A stretch of DNA of 64,000 nt from Cynocephalus volans (taxonomy: Eukaryota > Chordata > Mammalia > Dermoptera > Cynocephalidae), in assembly GCF_027409185.1 (NCBI RefSeq), contig NC_084462.1, positions 179,480,071-179,544,070 on the forward strand, read 5' to 3'. The translations under genes and the position numbers were made by a program. How positions within the stretch are numbered: the first letter of the stretch is position 1; each line of letters opens with the position of its first letter. Under the pieces are notes generated by a model, which searched no databases, was not told where the DNA came from, and saw only the letters and a list, made by a program, of their open reading frames with translations. Below are positions 24,177 to 36,175 of the stretch, piece after piece.

Positions 24177-24970
24177 TATTTCCTGGAGCAAGGCTATGTA
24201 TGATGCAGCAAAGCACCCAGAGGAAATCTGGGTGGCTGCGACTGCTGTATACCCTGGGGCAAGCCCCTGTCCCTCTCTGGGCTCTCTTCATCTCAAAGAC
24301 ATCTGCTCTGACAGTCCAGGGGTTGTGAGCACATGGAGGTGCTCCTGGGGGCAAAGGAGCCATGGGGTGAGGTGCAGGAGGAGGCAGCAGGTACTGAGGG
24401 GTTGGCACACCTGGCTCCAGCAGATCCGATGTTTATGGGGACCCAGGGCACAGAGCAGGAGGTTGGGCCTGGTGGAAGGGAGGTCAGCCTGACCCCTCAG
24501 AGCAGTCTCATCTCCCTTTAGCTCTGATGACACTTGCTTTTTTCTCAGAAATTCTCCTGAGAAATCTGCTGTGCCTTCCACAGTGAGGGGACATGGCAGA
24601 AACAGGCGGCTGAGCAAGGGTGTCCCAAGGCCCCACACCAGACTCCTCCACCCCGCCCCCACTCACTTCTCTCATCTCCAGCAGTGCTCTCAGGAGAATG
24701 GGGCTTCTTCTCACTTCCACTCTGGACCCTTCTGTGGCCCCAGGCACCGTCTAGGACTGGGTGCTCCTACCACTTTCCCAGGGAGGCCAGACGCCATCAC
24801 ATGACAGTTGCTCTCTGGCTACAAGGGAGGTGGTCCTTGTCATTGCTCATTGACATTGGGTGTCATCATCCAAGTGCTCCCCAAGTTTCCAACATCCCTC
24901 CTCTGCCACCCACCAGCTTCCCAGCTCCCATGTGACCCTGTCCCACCACCAAGCTTCTTACTGTTGATAG

Positions 24971-24986
24971 TGCCACCTGGTGGCCA
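24971..24986 (-). promoter_or_regulatory. CTCF-like motif
   Basis: On the minus strand this reads TGGCCACCAGGTGGCA, which fits the CTCF core CCASYAGRKGGC at every core position. It sits in DEGS2 intron 1. No occupancy can be inferred from sequence alone. Confidence 0.55.
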
Positions 24987-25573
24987 CAGCAGGAAATGCT
25001 TAAATACAACACCTTACAGCTTCGGGGCCTTCCCCCTCCTGCAGTAGAGTAACTTGACCTCTCTGTAACAAGCCTCTCTGCACAAAGGCACCAAAGCCCT
25101 CTTAACCCCCTCCTTCCTAAACATCTTCCTTCCAGCTCTGGAATGATCCTGTGCCTTGGGAATCCCCCTTCCCACAGCTTCAATCTCTTCCACCTCAGGA
25201 CTTAAACCAAAAGACAAGCATAACCCTATCCAGTCAGCGTGGGAAGAACTTTGGGAACCCGGTTTGACATAGGAAATGTGAGAAGTGGCCCAAAGTGCCT
25301 TCAGGAGTCATTGTGCTCCTCCTCCTCACTAAACCTGCTTTTCATCCCACTGACAAATATGTGCTGAAGGTCTGTGAGAATCCCAGCCCTGGTAACAGAC
25401 ATGGGAGGGGTTCCACCCCTGGAGCTGGGCATCTCTGTGGATGACAGCCCACAATTTCCCCTTGTAGCTTTGGCCAGTTCTGTTCTGGATTTTACCACTT
25501 GCCAGTCCCAGCCAGGGCCTTTTCCTAAGCAAATAGTCTAACACTTGCCAAGAGTTTTACTTCCTGGTTTTCC

Positions 25574-25668
25574 TTTTTTTTCAGTGGCTGGCTGGTACAG
25601 AGATCCGAACCTTTGACTCTGGCGTTACAACACTGCACTCTAACCAACTGAGCTAACCGGCCAGCCCT
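25574..25668 (-). mobile_element. Monomeric tRNA-Ile-like SINE (CYN type)
   Basis: Read on the minus strand it starts GGGCTGGCCGGTTAGCTCAG, has GTTAGAGTGCAGTG and box B GGTTCGGATCTC (diverged), and ends in an A-run seen here as T8. Flanking 'ctggttttcctttt' and 'ctgttttcctttga' look like a decayed target duplication. It is a single unit, unlike the dimer at 4280. Confidence 0.85.
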
Positions 25669-26389
25669 GTTTTCCTTTGATTATTTGAACTTTTTTTTTC
25701 TTTTTTTGCTACCATGTGTATCCTGTTTTCATAATTTAAAGAAAAAAATTACAAAGCTATTTGTTTAAAAAAAAAACAAAAAACAAATCTGAAGCCTGCT
25801 TTTTATTCCAGTGGCCACACCTGGCTTGGTCTCTGATGGGACCAGAGTCTCACAGGCTACATTCCTGCTCTCCCAGAACACGAAGCCTCAGCCCTGGCCT
25901 GGGAGACCAGGTTCTTGGGGGGTGCAGTGGAACCTCACTTTCTAAGGACACTGTGCCTGGGAACACGTACCCATCCCAGGCAGGAGCTGGATATGGACTT
26001 TGGCCCTACCTGGAGAGCACCTGGAGCCAGCTCTTTCCAAGGACTTCCTGGGTTGTGACTTGAGATTAGGATGTTTATTGATCCTAATCCTGGGCACATC
26101 CACGGGCCCCCAGGAGCCTGGCATAGGCTGCAGCATCCAGCCGAGTGGGGCTGGAGTCAGCCTGAGCACCAACCTGGCCTCTGTGGCTTCCAGGCTATGT
26201 GGCCCTGGACAAGTCGCTTTCCCTCTCTGAGTCCCCCTCTGCTCCCTCTTCTGAAAAGAGATGGAAGATACACATAGGATTCCTCCCAGTGCTGGGAACA
26301 GCACAGGCATCAGGAAAGCACAGACAGAAGGCATTCCTGTCCTCAGGGAAACTACAGGCCTGTCCGTAAGACATTAGTGATGATCATAG

Positions 26390-26520
26390 CATCTGCCATT
26401 CATTGGTTCTGGGCTAAGCACTTTACACACTACCTCATTTAATTGCACAACAACTGCATAAGGGAGATACTATTATTAACCCCTTGTAACTTGCCCAAAC
26501 CTCAATTTCCTCATGTTTTC
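26390..26520 (-). repeat. MIR fragment
   Basis: 'ctaagcactttacacactacctcatttaattgcacaacaactgcataa' and 'atactattattaaccccttgtaacttgccc' are the reverse complement of the MIR 3' half. Confidence 0.75.
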
Positions 26521-27549
26521 TGACTCACCCATAGCTAACGAGTGCGTGTTGGGGTCCTTCCCAGAAGAGCAGCTCTATAGCCAAGCTCTTGATCTGTGCC
26601 CCCAGAGAGACCAGAGCCTGATGGGCTGGAGCCATGGAAGGGAGACCCAGAGAGCCATCCTCAACCAGTGGGCCAGAGCCCTCAGGTGCAGCCAGAGGGG
26701 CTTCGTGCGGGAGGTGGAACTGAACCAAGCCAGGCAAGGCTGAGCAAGAGAGAACCAGGCAGAGCAGGGAGGAAGGGCATTCAAGCAGGGCAACAGCTTG
26801 TGCAAATGCCTGGCAGGGAGGAAGAATGGCATATTCCTAGTTCATTAGCTCAACACTGGACAGGTAGGAAGGAAGACACAGCCCCAGTGTAAAAGGAGCA
26901 TGTAGAAGCTCCCTGGAGAGCCAGCCCTTGAGAACTTGCGCTACCCGGGCCCAGGCCCTGGCCTGAGATGACTTCCCTCCTCTCTAAGTCTTCCAATCTT
27001 CTCAGCCACCCCCTCCAGAAAGTTCCAGACCCCATGGTTTCTCTCTTTAGAGAGATCCTTCCCCACATCCTGGAGTGCCAGGTACCACTGGGCACCTTCC
27101 CATCTGAGATTTTGTTTCATCTCCACACCCACTCTGCTTGGTAGGATGATGGTGCCCATTTCACAGATTGGGAAAGTGAGGCTGCATCCCAGAGTTATCT
27201 GGATCCCTTCAAGCAGCTCTGTGGTAGGCCCAAGCTCCTACTCCATAGACCATGAGGGGATGGAAACGCACACAGGGCTGAGGAGGTCCCTGCTCCAGCC
27301 TCAGCCCTGCCTCCGCCCTACTGAGGGCAGTAGCCAAGATGCCCACCTTGTTCACCTATGTGGGGAGGAAGAACAAGCTGAGTACCGATGTCCCCTCAGC
27401 CATTCCAGGAAGTTCACAGGCACAGGAGAAGATGCAACCACTGGTGAGACTACAGATAGTGCTGGGAAACCATGAAAGTCACAAACCCACCCAGGGGTTT
27501 CCACTCCTGAACCCCCAGCTACCTTGGGGTGCAGTCACGTGCTAACCGT

Positions 27550-27960
27550 TAAATATATCCTGTGTCTGAAAGATTTAAAAGTCACAGGATGGAGATTTCC
27601 ATAGTCTTGGGTAGGACAGGAAGGCACAGAAGTGAAAAACTCTAAAGAAAAGAGCCCAACTAAAGGTTCAAGTGCACTCAAAAACAAATAGGCCTCTGTG
27701 ATGGCAAAAGACAATAAACAGGGAAAATACTGCAACATATAAGACAGACAAAAGGCCAAAAGCCTCCTATACAAAGAGCTCTAACAAATGAACAAGCAAA
27801 AAACCAACCCCAAGAGAAAGAGAAAAGAAATTTAAACGGCCAATTAAAATTTGAAACCAATCATTAAATACATGCAAATTAAACCCACATCAGAAACAGT
27901 ATTGTTTGGCCAATATAATTGGTAAAACATCAGCCAATGCCTTTGACAATGGTGATGGCG
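27550..27960 (+). mobile_element. Degenerate old L1 ORF2 fragment
   Basis: The translated signature 'AKDNKQGKYCNI' and 'AKSLLYKEL' (around 27,700-27,790) recalls the end of old L1 ORF2, followed by 'ccaattaaaatttgaaacc'. Frameshifts abound and the boundaries are approximate. Confidence 0.55.
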
Positions 27961-28319
27961 AAACTGTGGGGACATCCCAGGAGTGGGAGGGGTGGGCCTT
28001 CCACTGCAGGGGCGACATGGTGGCAGCTAGAAAAAGCTTTTCTCTCGAAGCGTGAGTCCTTTAACTCCATAATCCCGGGTAAAGAACTATAGGTCCTGGG
28101 TCAATTCTAAAAGACAACCTGCTTGTGGGACAGACGGGGCCACCGACATGAATGAGGGTGAATACGTGAGATGGTGTGGCCCATAGGTAAAAATGACTCG
28201 CAGAAGGCCACTAAACGACAAGGAGACGCGGCCACCGTGTAGTAGGCTCACGCCAAAATAGACGGGATTCTTTGGTACAATGTTTCTTTCTTCCAAAGGG
28301 GAAGAAAAGCGCTCATTTC

Positions 28320-29265
28320 ACCCTGGACTCCAGTTTTGGGGTGGGCTCGGCGGAGGCTCCGGCCGGCCGCGGGCCCCAGGGGCTCCGCACGCAGCAGGCG
28401 CCCAGTGTTTGCGGCGGAGCACGGCGGCCCCCGGGGCGCCCCTGCGCCATCGCGTCCCGGGCCCTGAGTTGGCGCCCCGGCCCCGGGAGTGGCTCGTGTC
28501 CCCCGCCCGCACGGAGCCGAGACGCGCTTCCCGGGCGCGCGGACCCGGGCTCAGGTCCTCCGGCTCGGGGGTTCCTAGGACGGAGGCAGAGACCCGAGAG
28601 GAGTTTCGGCCGGGGGGCGAGGGGCCCTTGGGGAGCCGGAGCGGCGACGGGGGTGCCGGCCGGCATCGGGCCCCCAGGGCTGAGCCCCCGGCGCCCGCGC
28701 TCACCGAGCATCTCCTTGCGCCGCTGCGTGTGCGGCTGGTCGGTGTAGACCCACTCGAAGTCGCTGCGGCCGGCGCTGTTGCCCATGGCGGGGCGGGGAG
28801 CACAGCCCGGAGCACGGCGCGCGGTCCCGCTCGGCTGCACCTGCCCCGGAGCCGGCGCGGCCGGCACTAGTTCGGGTCTGCGGGGCGGGGCCACCGGCGG
28901 GGCGGGGCCAGGGGCGACCGGTCCCGGAGACCCGGGGCAGTGCCGCCTCCTGCCGGGCCGGGGGCCGTGCGGACTGGCGGCGGGTCGCGGAGGCTTTTGG
29001 AGCCTGCGTTGCCTCGGCTGGGAAACGGGGCTATGCTTGCGCCCCGGCGGGACTGCGGTGGCCGCGCGCGACCCGCGAGAGTCCCCGGGTCCCTCGTCGC
29101 GCGGGGACGCCGGCTGCCGCCCGCTGCCAGTCGTCGGGGTTGGCCGAGGCCCGGTGGCAGCCGCGCGCCAGCTCTGTCCGCGGCCCAGAGCCGCTCGCGC
29201 TCGGGCTTCTGTGGCTCCTGCCGCCCCTGCCCCCACCGAGGAGGGGGAACAGCGGTTAAAGGGAG
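28320..29265. promoter_or_regulatory. DEGS2: CpG island, DEGS2 promoter
   Basis: Very GC-rich, CpG-dense DNA spans the first DEGS2 exon, with many GC boxes (GGGGCGGGGCC at about 28,885 and 28,900). No TATA box stands out upstream of the ATG at 28,786. The transcription start is probably 28,800-28,900 on the minus strand. The long open frames here on both strands (up to 420 codons) are compositional. Confidence 0.8.
28705..28786 (-). CDS. DEGS2: DEGS2 exon 1 (N-terminus)
   Basis: ATG at 28,786 on the minus strand opens MGNSAGRSDFEWVYTDQPHT, then QRRKEML, with the split Ala codon completed by exon 2. It is 82 nt long with donor GTGAGC. The MGNS start offers a glycine for N-myristoylation, as known for the DEGS family. 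The conserved FEWVYTDQPH segment identifies the family. The start is fixed by alignment to the known N-terminus and by its position in the CpG island. Confidence 0.96.
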
Positions 29266-30364
29266 GACAGGGGTTAAAGTCATGCGACAGTGCCAGTAAA
29301 CAGAGGGTGCTCAGAGAAGGTTCGCTGCAGCAGCTCTCCCTTCCCCTACCCGCCGCTCCCACGCGACAACGCAAGGAGGCGCTGTGTCCGCCACAGCCCC
29401 ACGGAGGGGAGTCAGACGCTGCCTTCAGGGAACTCGAGGTCCCGATGGGGCCCCAGATGCGGAAGTGGCCATTACGATGAAGGGTGCTACGTGCCGTGAC
29501 ACAGGTAGGTGCTGGAGCAGCTGGTAGGGTCCAGCAGAGGGGACTTTTGCTTTGGGCCTCAACAAGGGCCTGCAAAAAGGGAAAGGCACAGGTGGTAGAG
29601 GGACCAGCAGATGCGGAATCTCAGAAGCGAGGACCCCGGACGTTCTCGGAGTGGACAGTCGGGTTTGGGGGAGGTTGGGGCCCAGGGCTCCTCATCTTCC
29701 CCTTCTCCAGGATTCCTCTCTTCCTCCTCCCACTCCTTCGGAGCTTTGGAGGGTGCACCTGGTGTACCCGAGGACCAGAGCTTGGCGCCTGCTGGGAGCT
29801 GCCTGGCAGCTGACGGGCGCAGCAGCCAGAGCTTTCATAAGCAGGCGTTGGGCTGGCACAGAGCAATGGTGAGCTTTCCTCCCGTCCCCTGGAAGTCCCA
29901 TGGCGCAGGGGTGTGGTACACTGGGCAGTCTCTTTGTTCAGACCAAAGGCAGCCCTGGTACTCTGAGAATCAGTTGGAGTTGTTGCCAACTGTCTCAGTG
30001 CCAGTCATGCTTGTTATTGTAACTATGTGACTGGAATGAGACATCACATAAACTGATGAAATATGAGTGTGAAAGGAAATACAGTGACATCAAAGGAAAC
30101 CAAATTGAATGCTTTGGAATGAGTCCACAAAAGAGGGTTTGGGCATCCTGTGACAGCCAGCTGCAAGCCCTGAGTCAGCTGTGGGAAAGCGGGCAGGCAC
30201 AAAGGCCAGACTCCCCATCCAACAGGGAGACCCCAGAACCCAGCGTTACCACCACACGGGGTCACCCAGCCCCACTGGCACACCTCCAGAGACAAAGCTC
30301 ATGTTCCCCTAAGCAACTTGCTCTATTCCCAGCCAGAAGGGCCCTCAGAAGCCATCCCAGCAGC

Positions 30365-30475
30365 CACCACTTTATAGATGGGGAAACCGAGGCCCAGAGG
30401 TGGGAGGTCCTTGTCTAAGGCATATGAGAACAAGCAGCAGCACTGGGACCGGAGCCCCAGCCCCTGACCTTCCAC
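30365..30475 (-). repeat. MIR fragment
   Basis: 'tttatagatggggaaaccgaggcccagaggtgggaggtccttgtc' is the reverse complement of the MIR core. Confidence 0.7.
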
Positions 30476-31129
30476 TTGAAACGCTTCCAAAGTCAGAATG
30501 TTCACTCCCACGTGGAACTCAGTGAGATCTGCTGTCCTGACACTCGCACCTGGGTCTCAGCTCTACCCTCTGGGACACCATGGAGCCTGCCAGTGCCCCT
30601 CTGCCCCAGGACAGGGATCCAAAAACTTCTCCCACACTCCATCCCTGGACACCATCCATCCAGAGGAGTCTAGCCCAATACCCTCATTTTACAGGTGAGA
30701 AAACTGAGGCAAAAGAGGAAGAAGTCAAAGGACACCCTGGAGTGAGATGTGGGAGTGGAGTGACAGTCCAGGATGCGTGACTCCCACCCAGAGCCCTTGT
30801 AGTAAACCCCTGCATCCCCAAGTCAGCTCGGAGCACAGAAACTCAGTTCCAAGATGACGACCTGGCCGGGAGCACGAGCTATTGCCTCACCCTGTCCCTG
30901 GTCCTGAGGATGAAAGAAAGTACATTTGTACCAGTTGTAATGCGTTGTCCTGAACGGGATCCTGGAACCGAGAAAGGACACTGGGTAAAAACTAAGGAAA
31001 CCCAAAGGAAGTATGGACTTTAGTTAATAATAATGTGGTTGGTTCATTAATTGTGACAACTATTTCACAATTTTTCTGTAAATCTAAAACTGTTCTTAAA
31101 AGTAAAGTTTATTTTAAAAATAAAGTTTG

Positions 31130-31262
31130 GGATTTTTTTTTACAAATATGTATTTATTTTATATATAATATAATATTTAATATATGTATATACTTATATA
31201 TGCAAAACCCACAAAACTTTGTTTTATACACACACACACACATATTTACATATATATTTGTT
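31130..31262. repeat. AT-rich and (AC)n low-complexity tract
   Basis: A T-run, then alternating TA-rich sequence, (CA)n at about 31,229-31,242 and more (TA)n. It is a microsatellite cluster with no coding content. Confidence 0.8.
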
Positions 31263-32084
31263 GTTAAGTCCCTAACAGCATTAGAAAACAGGGACTCTGG
31301 TGGACCGGGAACTACAAGGAAGCCTGCATGACCAGACCCTCTTCAGCAACTCCCTGGCATCCCTCCACGCCCCATTTCCCCTGGGCTGGACGGCAGTGGG
31401 GGGCTGGGGTGCTCGCTGGCTCTCAGAACGGACCTTGGTTGGAGGCCCAGAGAGCTCTGGTGTCTGCAGCTGCCTGTCTCCACCCAGAAGTCTTAACTGT
31501 AGCGTTTGCTACCCCGAAACAAAGTCCTCTTCTGTCCCACATTTGCAGAAAACTGTCCAGAATGCATTCCATCCAGCCCCTCCAGAAGCCAGCAGAGAGA
31601 TAGAGAGCCCATGACCCCAAGTCATCGAAGGGAAGTCACACCATGGAAGAAGGGCCACCAACACAAGGAGGGAAAGAACGTAACACCTGGGAAGACGGCT
31701 ACTGGAGAAAGCAGAACTGGATTGAGGAAGCGGAGAGATACCTCCCAGAGACACAAAAGGCTACTTTACCCATTTAAAAAAAAGACTGAACTAGAGACAG
31801 GTGTTTAAAAATTGCTTGTTTAAAACCAACACCCCTCTGTTGAAGTGGAGCACATGAGAGAAAAGAGACAGGAGGACAGCTTCAGAAGGCCACCATCCGC
31901 CTAAGGAGATTTCTAGGAGAGGGTAGAACCGAGGGGAGCAGCATTCACCTTCCCTGCTTGCTTTCCGCACAGAAGTCATCTCACTGCGATTATAATTACA
32001 ATTTCTTTATATGTAATCTTGGTTACCCCTGTCTGAAATAAATTGTTTATTCAGCATGTATCTATTTACTTGTTTATTATACGT

Positions 32085-32200
32085 TCCTCCTCTAGAATGT
32101 CTTGTTCTCTGGGGTCAGCCCCGGTATCCCCAATGCCTAGAGCAGCTTTCAGCAAAGGAGATGCTCTAAATGATGGTTTGCTGAATGGAAGAGTAAATGA
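32085..32200 (+). repeat. L2 3' end fragment
   Basis: 'ctctagaatgtcttgttctctggggtcagccccggtatccccaatgcctagagcagctttcagc ... gctctaaatgatggtttgctgaatgg' follows the L2 3' consensus order. Confidence 0.7.
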
Positions 32201-32249
32201 CTCACCTTAACCAAGTCATAAATAAGGACCTCCCAGAACAGAAGACGAC

Positions 32250-32500
32250 GTGTCTTCAGCTCGAGTGTCAACAACATTAAAACATGATTCAACCACTTTG
32301 GAAAACTCTTCAGCAATATCTACTAAAGCTACGCAGACATCTACCTTATGATCTAGGATTTCGCTCCTGGGTCTGTAACGAAGAGTCATGAACATGTATA
32401 CCCACCAGAACAGGCGTGCAAGAACAGCCGCAGCACCTACTCCAACGTCCTCCAGCAGGAGCGAGGGTAAAAGCTTGAGGTGTACCCACACACTGCAGGG
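32250..32500 (+). mobile_element. Old L1 ORF2 fragment
   Basis: 'tgattcaaccactttggaaaactcttcagcaatatctactaaagc', 'ttatgatctaggatttcgctcctgggt' and 'gtgtgcagcaaaa' follow the old-L1 ORF2 C-terminal order (PYDLGFRSW-like). Its 3' end abuts the LTR that starts near 32,542. Confidence 0.65.
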
Positions 32501-32541
32501 GTGTGCAGCAAAAGGAGTGACTGACACTCACACCGATGTGG

Positions 32542-33050
32542 TGGCTTTTTATTTTCTGTATTTCTGATGCTTTGACATCTTGGGGCCTAGCTGACCCTGG
32601 AGAGACTGCCCCACCCAGGGCTGGCCAATTCCTTTTCATGTGCAAACTAACCAATCCAGAGGCCACACTCCACCACCTCTTCTATTGGGCTGTCACACTC
32701 AGGGCCACACTCCTGTGCCCTAGTCATGCCAGGGCCAGGTACCAGACAACTCAGGACAGCCCTGAAATTATTCAAACCAGCCCATTTTAAGCCTGCTTAC
32801 CCCACCTCTGCTGCTCCTTCCCACAGAAACCCCAATAAAGGCTCCTGCTCCACTTTTCCCCTTGCTCCCTCTGCCTCCTGACCAACCCTGGTGCCTCCCT
32901 GTGTGGCCCCCTCCCAGCCCCACCCCCAACCCCCATGGCATGACGTGCCACCTCCTCTTGGAACTGTAACAAACTGTCCTTTCAATAGCAATCCTCTCCT
33001 GATCTGTTGGCCTTGCTACACCTGAATAATAACAAAACCTATGTTTTAAA
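32542..33050 (+). mobile_element. ERV1-type LTR, copy A
   Basis: It shares ordered blocks with 44,135-45,005: 'ctttttattttctgta', 'cagggctggcca', 'gcctcctgacc.acc.tggtgcct', 'ctcttgg.aactgtaac' and 'cctgatctgttggcct'. It contains CCAAT (32,653), a 'cccaataaaggctcc' AATAAA (about 32,833) and LTR-like U3 composition. No primer site or gag was recognised next to it. Its 3' edge is cut by or abuts an L1 at about 33,050. Confidence 0.6.
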
Positions 33051-34545
33051 ACAATTAGCATCCTTATCTCTCACCATATACCAAGATCAACTTAAAATGG
33101 ATGAAAGACTTAAATGTAAGACCTGTAACTACAAAACTTCTAGATGAAAACATAGGGGAAACACTCCAAGACATTGGTCTGGGCAAAGATTTTATGGAGA
33201 CTTCTAAGGCACAGTCAACAAAAGTAAAAACAGGCATACAGGATTACATCGAACTAAAAAGCTTCTGCACAGCAATAGAAACAATCAACAGAGTGAAGAG
33301 ACAACCTGCAGAATGGGAGAAAATAACTGCAAACAATTCATCCGAAAAGGGACCAATATCCAGACTATACAGGAAACTTAAAAAATCGACAGCAAAAAAC
33401 CACAAATAATCTGATTCAAAAACGAGCAAATTATTGAAATAGACAATTCTCAAAAGGAGACATACAAATGGCCACTAGGTATATGAAAAAATTCTCAGCA
33501 TCACTAATCAGCAGGGAAATGGAAATCAAAACTGCAATGAGATATCTCACCTCAGTTACAGTGGCTGCTATCAAAAAGACAAAAAATAGCAAATCTTGTA
33601 GAGGATGTGGAGAAAGGGGAACTCTGATACACTGTTGGCAGGAATGTAAGTTAGCACAGCCGTTGGGGAAAAGACTATGGACATTCCTCAAAAAACTAGA
33701 ACTAGAGCTACCATATGATCCAGCAATCCCACTGCTGGGTATTTATCCGAAGAAAAGGAAATTAGCATACAGAAGAGATGTCTGCACCCATGTCTATGGC
33801 AGCACTGTTCATAATAGCCAAGATATGGAATCAACCTAGGTGTTCAAACAATTGGCACCCCTATCTCTCACCATATACCAATATCAACTCGAAATGGATT
33901 AAAGATTTAACTGTAAGACCTGAAACTATAAAACTATTAGAAGAAAACATAGGTGAAACACTCCAAGGCATTGGTCTGGGCAAAATTTAGATGAATGGAT
34001 AAAGAAAATGTGGTATACATACACAATGGAATACTACTCAGCCATGAAAAAAATGAAATCCTGTCATTTGCAGCCACATGGATAAGCCTGGAAGTCATTA
34101 TGTTAAGTGAAATAAGTCAGGCACAGAAAGATAAATACCGCATGTTGTCACTCATGTGTAGGAGCTAAAAAAAAAAGTCAAGCTTTTAGAAGTAGAGATT
34201 AGAATTGTGGTTAGTAGAGGCTGGGAAGGGAAGAGGGGAGGGCGGACAGGGAGAGGTTGCTTAATGGACACAAATCACAGTACACAGGAAAAATAAATTC
34301 TAGTGGTGCACGATAGTGTTAAGCATCTATAATTAGCAATTTATTGTGTGTTCTTAGATGGCTAGAAGACAGGAGCTCAAATGTTCTCATCACAAAGAAA
34401 TGATGAATTTCTGCGATGATGAATATGCTAATTATCCTGATTTGATCATCACACATTGCATATATGTATTGAAATATAACTTTGTATCCCATAAATATAC
34501 ACAATCAACATGCGTCAATTAAAATAAATTAATTTTTAAAAACCC
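33050..34545 (+). mobile_element. L1 3' end, internally rearranged
   Basis: A 5'-truncated LINE-1: the ORF2 C-terminal region (block 33,051-33,835, with the [10 protein letters not shown] and [13 protein letters not shown] signatures), then a 3' UTR ending in an AT-rich tail near 34,545. Within it, 33,842-33,989 repeats the L1 segment already present at about 33,050-33,195 ('ctatctctcaccatataccaa' through 'cattggtctgggcaaa'), pasted into the place where 'gtgttcatcaatgg' should follow. Frames contain stops, so it is not mobile. Confidence 0.88.
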
Positions 34546-35795
34546 AGTTGGCATGCTAGCAAGCAGGGTAGTTTGAGCTCAGACCGGAACGATATGCCAC
34601 TCACTACTCCAGACAGCAGTGGAGCCTGGCACAGTGAGCTTGTGCTTGGTGCAACTGCTGTCCGAGCACTTGCCAGTGCATTCCCATTCGGAGCTCAAAA
34701 GCTGAGCCTTCCTGCAGTCCTGGTGTGAGCTGTTACCTGCCTACGCTCCAGATTGACTGGCTAAATTTATGAAGGCTCTGCCCATGGGAGAGAGGTGTGA
34801 CTTCCCTCCAAGTGCATCAGAATGGGACCTCTAGGGGCCGGGTGCACAGCATTGCTGTTCTTCCTGCTTTGATCGTGCTCTTCATGCCCTGGACGCCCTG
34901 TGAGGACCTGCACCTCAAGGACATCCCCTGCTCTGTGCCCCACCCAGACCCAGTGGGGAGGCACCACACCCATGAAGACCAAGGGCACAATGTTTAGTGA
35001 CAAAGAACAGGGCGAGAGAACAGTCCATCCCCGCCCTGCCTTCGACCCCTGCCGAGCAGAGCTCCTGCAGTTGAGTCAGGACTGCAGACTGCTCAGGTAG
35101 TGCTCACGGCATGACTGAGCGCCACTGTTTACCAGAGAGCCTCAGGCTCACCAGAGCCTCAGAAGTAAGTGGACCCAGACCCCTCAGAGGTCAATTAGGA
35201 CACCCAGAGAGGGAGGCCACCAGGGATAGGGCCGGAAGGGACCACCATGACTTTACCTGATAAACCCTAAAAGAAAAAAAGGGGGGTGGGGGGAGAACAG
35301 TAGGGGACAGGAGACTGAAAAACAAAAAAAAACAAAACTCATTTAGAGATACAAGCCATTCTAACAGATTTTGCTTGAAAAAGAAAAAGAAAAAAGGTGG
35401 GGAAAGGAGCAATACTGCTGCAGATGGGGGCTGTCCCAGGGAGGGGCTGCTGCCAGAGGCACAGGTGTCCCCTCCCCTCTTCTTGTCCTCTTATCAGCCT
35501 GAGATAAAAACTAAAAACCATGGCTTCAGGGGGCTAAAAACCTAAAACAGAACCCAAAAAGGGGAGCAGGGAGAAGAGGGAAAAAACACCCTAGATACAG
35601 GGAAGAGAAGAAAAGAGTAAATATATGTAAATGAACATATAATATTTTATGTTTTAATATATTTATAAAACATGTAATAAATAAATGATATACATGTCTA
35701 TGTGTGTGTATATAAATTAAAACAAAGGTCCATAATTTGACCAAATTGGAAATTCAAAATGTATATAGTATAACAAATTATACATATAATAGATC
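34546..35795. other. Intergenic between L1 and ERV
   Basis: No gene seen. It contains unique sequence (34,560-35,230), a purine-rich G/A tract (35,260-35,400) and AT-rich low-complexity DNA (35,610-35,790). Confidence 0.5.
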
Positions 35796-36154
35796 TGCAA
35801 CATAACGAGCACCGCTTTAGACAAGCCCAAGTACAAAACGGCGCCGCACACCCCCTCCCCTCCCCTCCCACTTCCCTTTACAAGAAGCCTCCTGACTTAA
35901 ACAGAAACCCCTTTTGCTTCCTCAAGGATGCAGTTCTCCACCCAGATCCACATTAGCATAATGCCCCTCCTTGATGGTATCGCCCAGCTCTTGGCACCAA
36001 CATACCAGTATAAGCTCTACCACCCCCAGACCTGCTGCTGTCCCCCATTTTCAGGGCAGCCCTGCGCTGCCTGCCACTCTGAGCGCAGCCCAGCAGATTT
36101 TCTTTCTTTGATAAAGGTTGATCGGTACCCGGCATCACAGCTCACTTTCTTTCA
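35796..36154 (+). repeat. 5' LTR of decayed provirus
   Basis: It starts TGCAACATAACGAGC and ends CTCACTTTCTTTCA. It has a CTCCC-rich (Sp1-like) tract at about 35,852 and a GATAAA in place of AATAAA at 36,110. It pairs with 41,668-42,024. The eight bases before both copies (AATAGATC) also agree, so the true 5' edge may lie a little upstream. Confidence 0.85.
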
Positions 36155-36157
36155 TTA

Positions 36158-36175
36158 TGGTGCTGAAACCCAGGA
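36158..36175 (+). promoter_or_regulatory. Primer-binding site, tRNA-Phe-like
   Basis: TGGTGCTGAAACCCAGGA lies three bases after the LTR end. It differs at two positions from the exact complement of the tRNA-Phe 3' end. Confidence 0.8.

Larger units (their letters stand above)
16661..28704 (-). other. DEGS2: DEGS2 intron 1
   Basis: A 12-kb intron with a GT donor at 28,704-28,703 and an AG acceptor at 16,662-16,661. It contains an L1 3' end (18,925-19,810), an MLT1 LTR (20,226-20,695), a palindromic MITE-like element (about 24,101-24,176), a CTCF-like site (24,971), a monomeric SINE (25,574), MIR pieces and an old L1 fragment (27,550-27,960). No other gene was recognised. The rest is GC-rich unique DNA with many chance open frames. 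Confidence 0.8.
11725..28870 (-). other. DEGS2: DEGS2 gene (gene-level span)
   Basis: Gene-level span for sphingolipid delta(4)-desaturase/C4-monooxygenase 2. The coding exons in transcript order are 28,786-28,705, 16,660-15,918 and 14,151-14,005. They give 323 codons plus stop, the same length as I recall for the human enzyme. Both junctions keep phase and have GT/AG ends. Intron 1 is about 12 kb and full of repeats; intron 2 is about 1.8 kb and holds a minisatellite. The 5' end lies in a CpG island. The 3' boundary is a guess based on the candidate signal at 11,748. The enzyme resides in the endoplasmic reticulum membrane and makes phytoceramide, abundant in gut, kidney and skin. Confidence 0.95.
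29266..32084. other. Intergenic, upstream of DEGS2
   Basis: Apart from the MIR at 30,365 and the AT/AC tract near 31,130-31,260, I recognise no gene or repeat. Open frames at 29,484-30,030 have no domain or splice support. Confidence 0.5.

Noticed and set aside
28313-29575. A 420-codon minus-strand frame over the DEGS2 CpG island
   Set aside because: It overlaps the true first exon in the same frame but runs through the splice donor and the GC-rich 5' region. Its Pro/Arg/Ala/Gly composition is what CpG islands produce.
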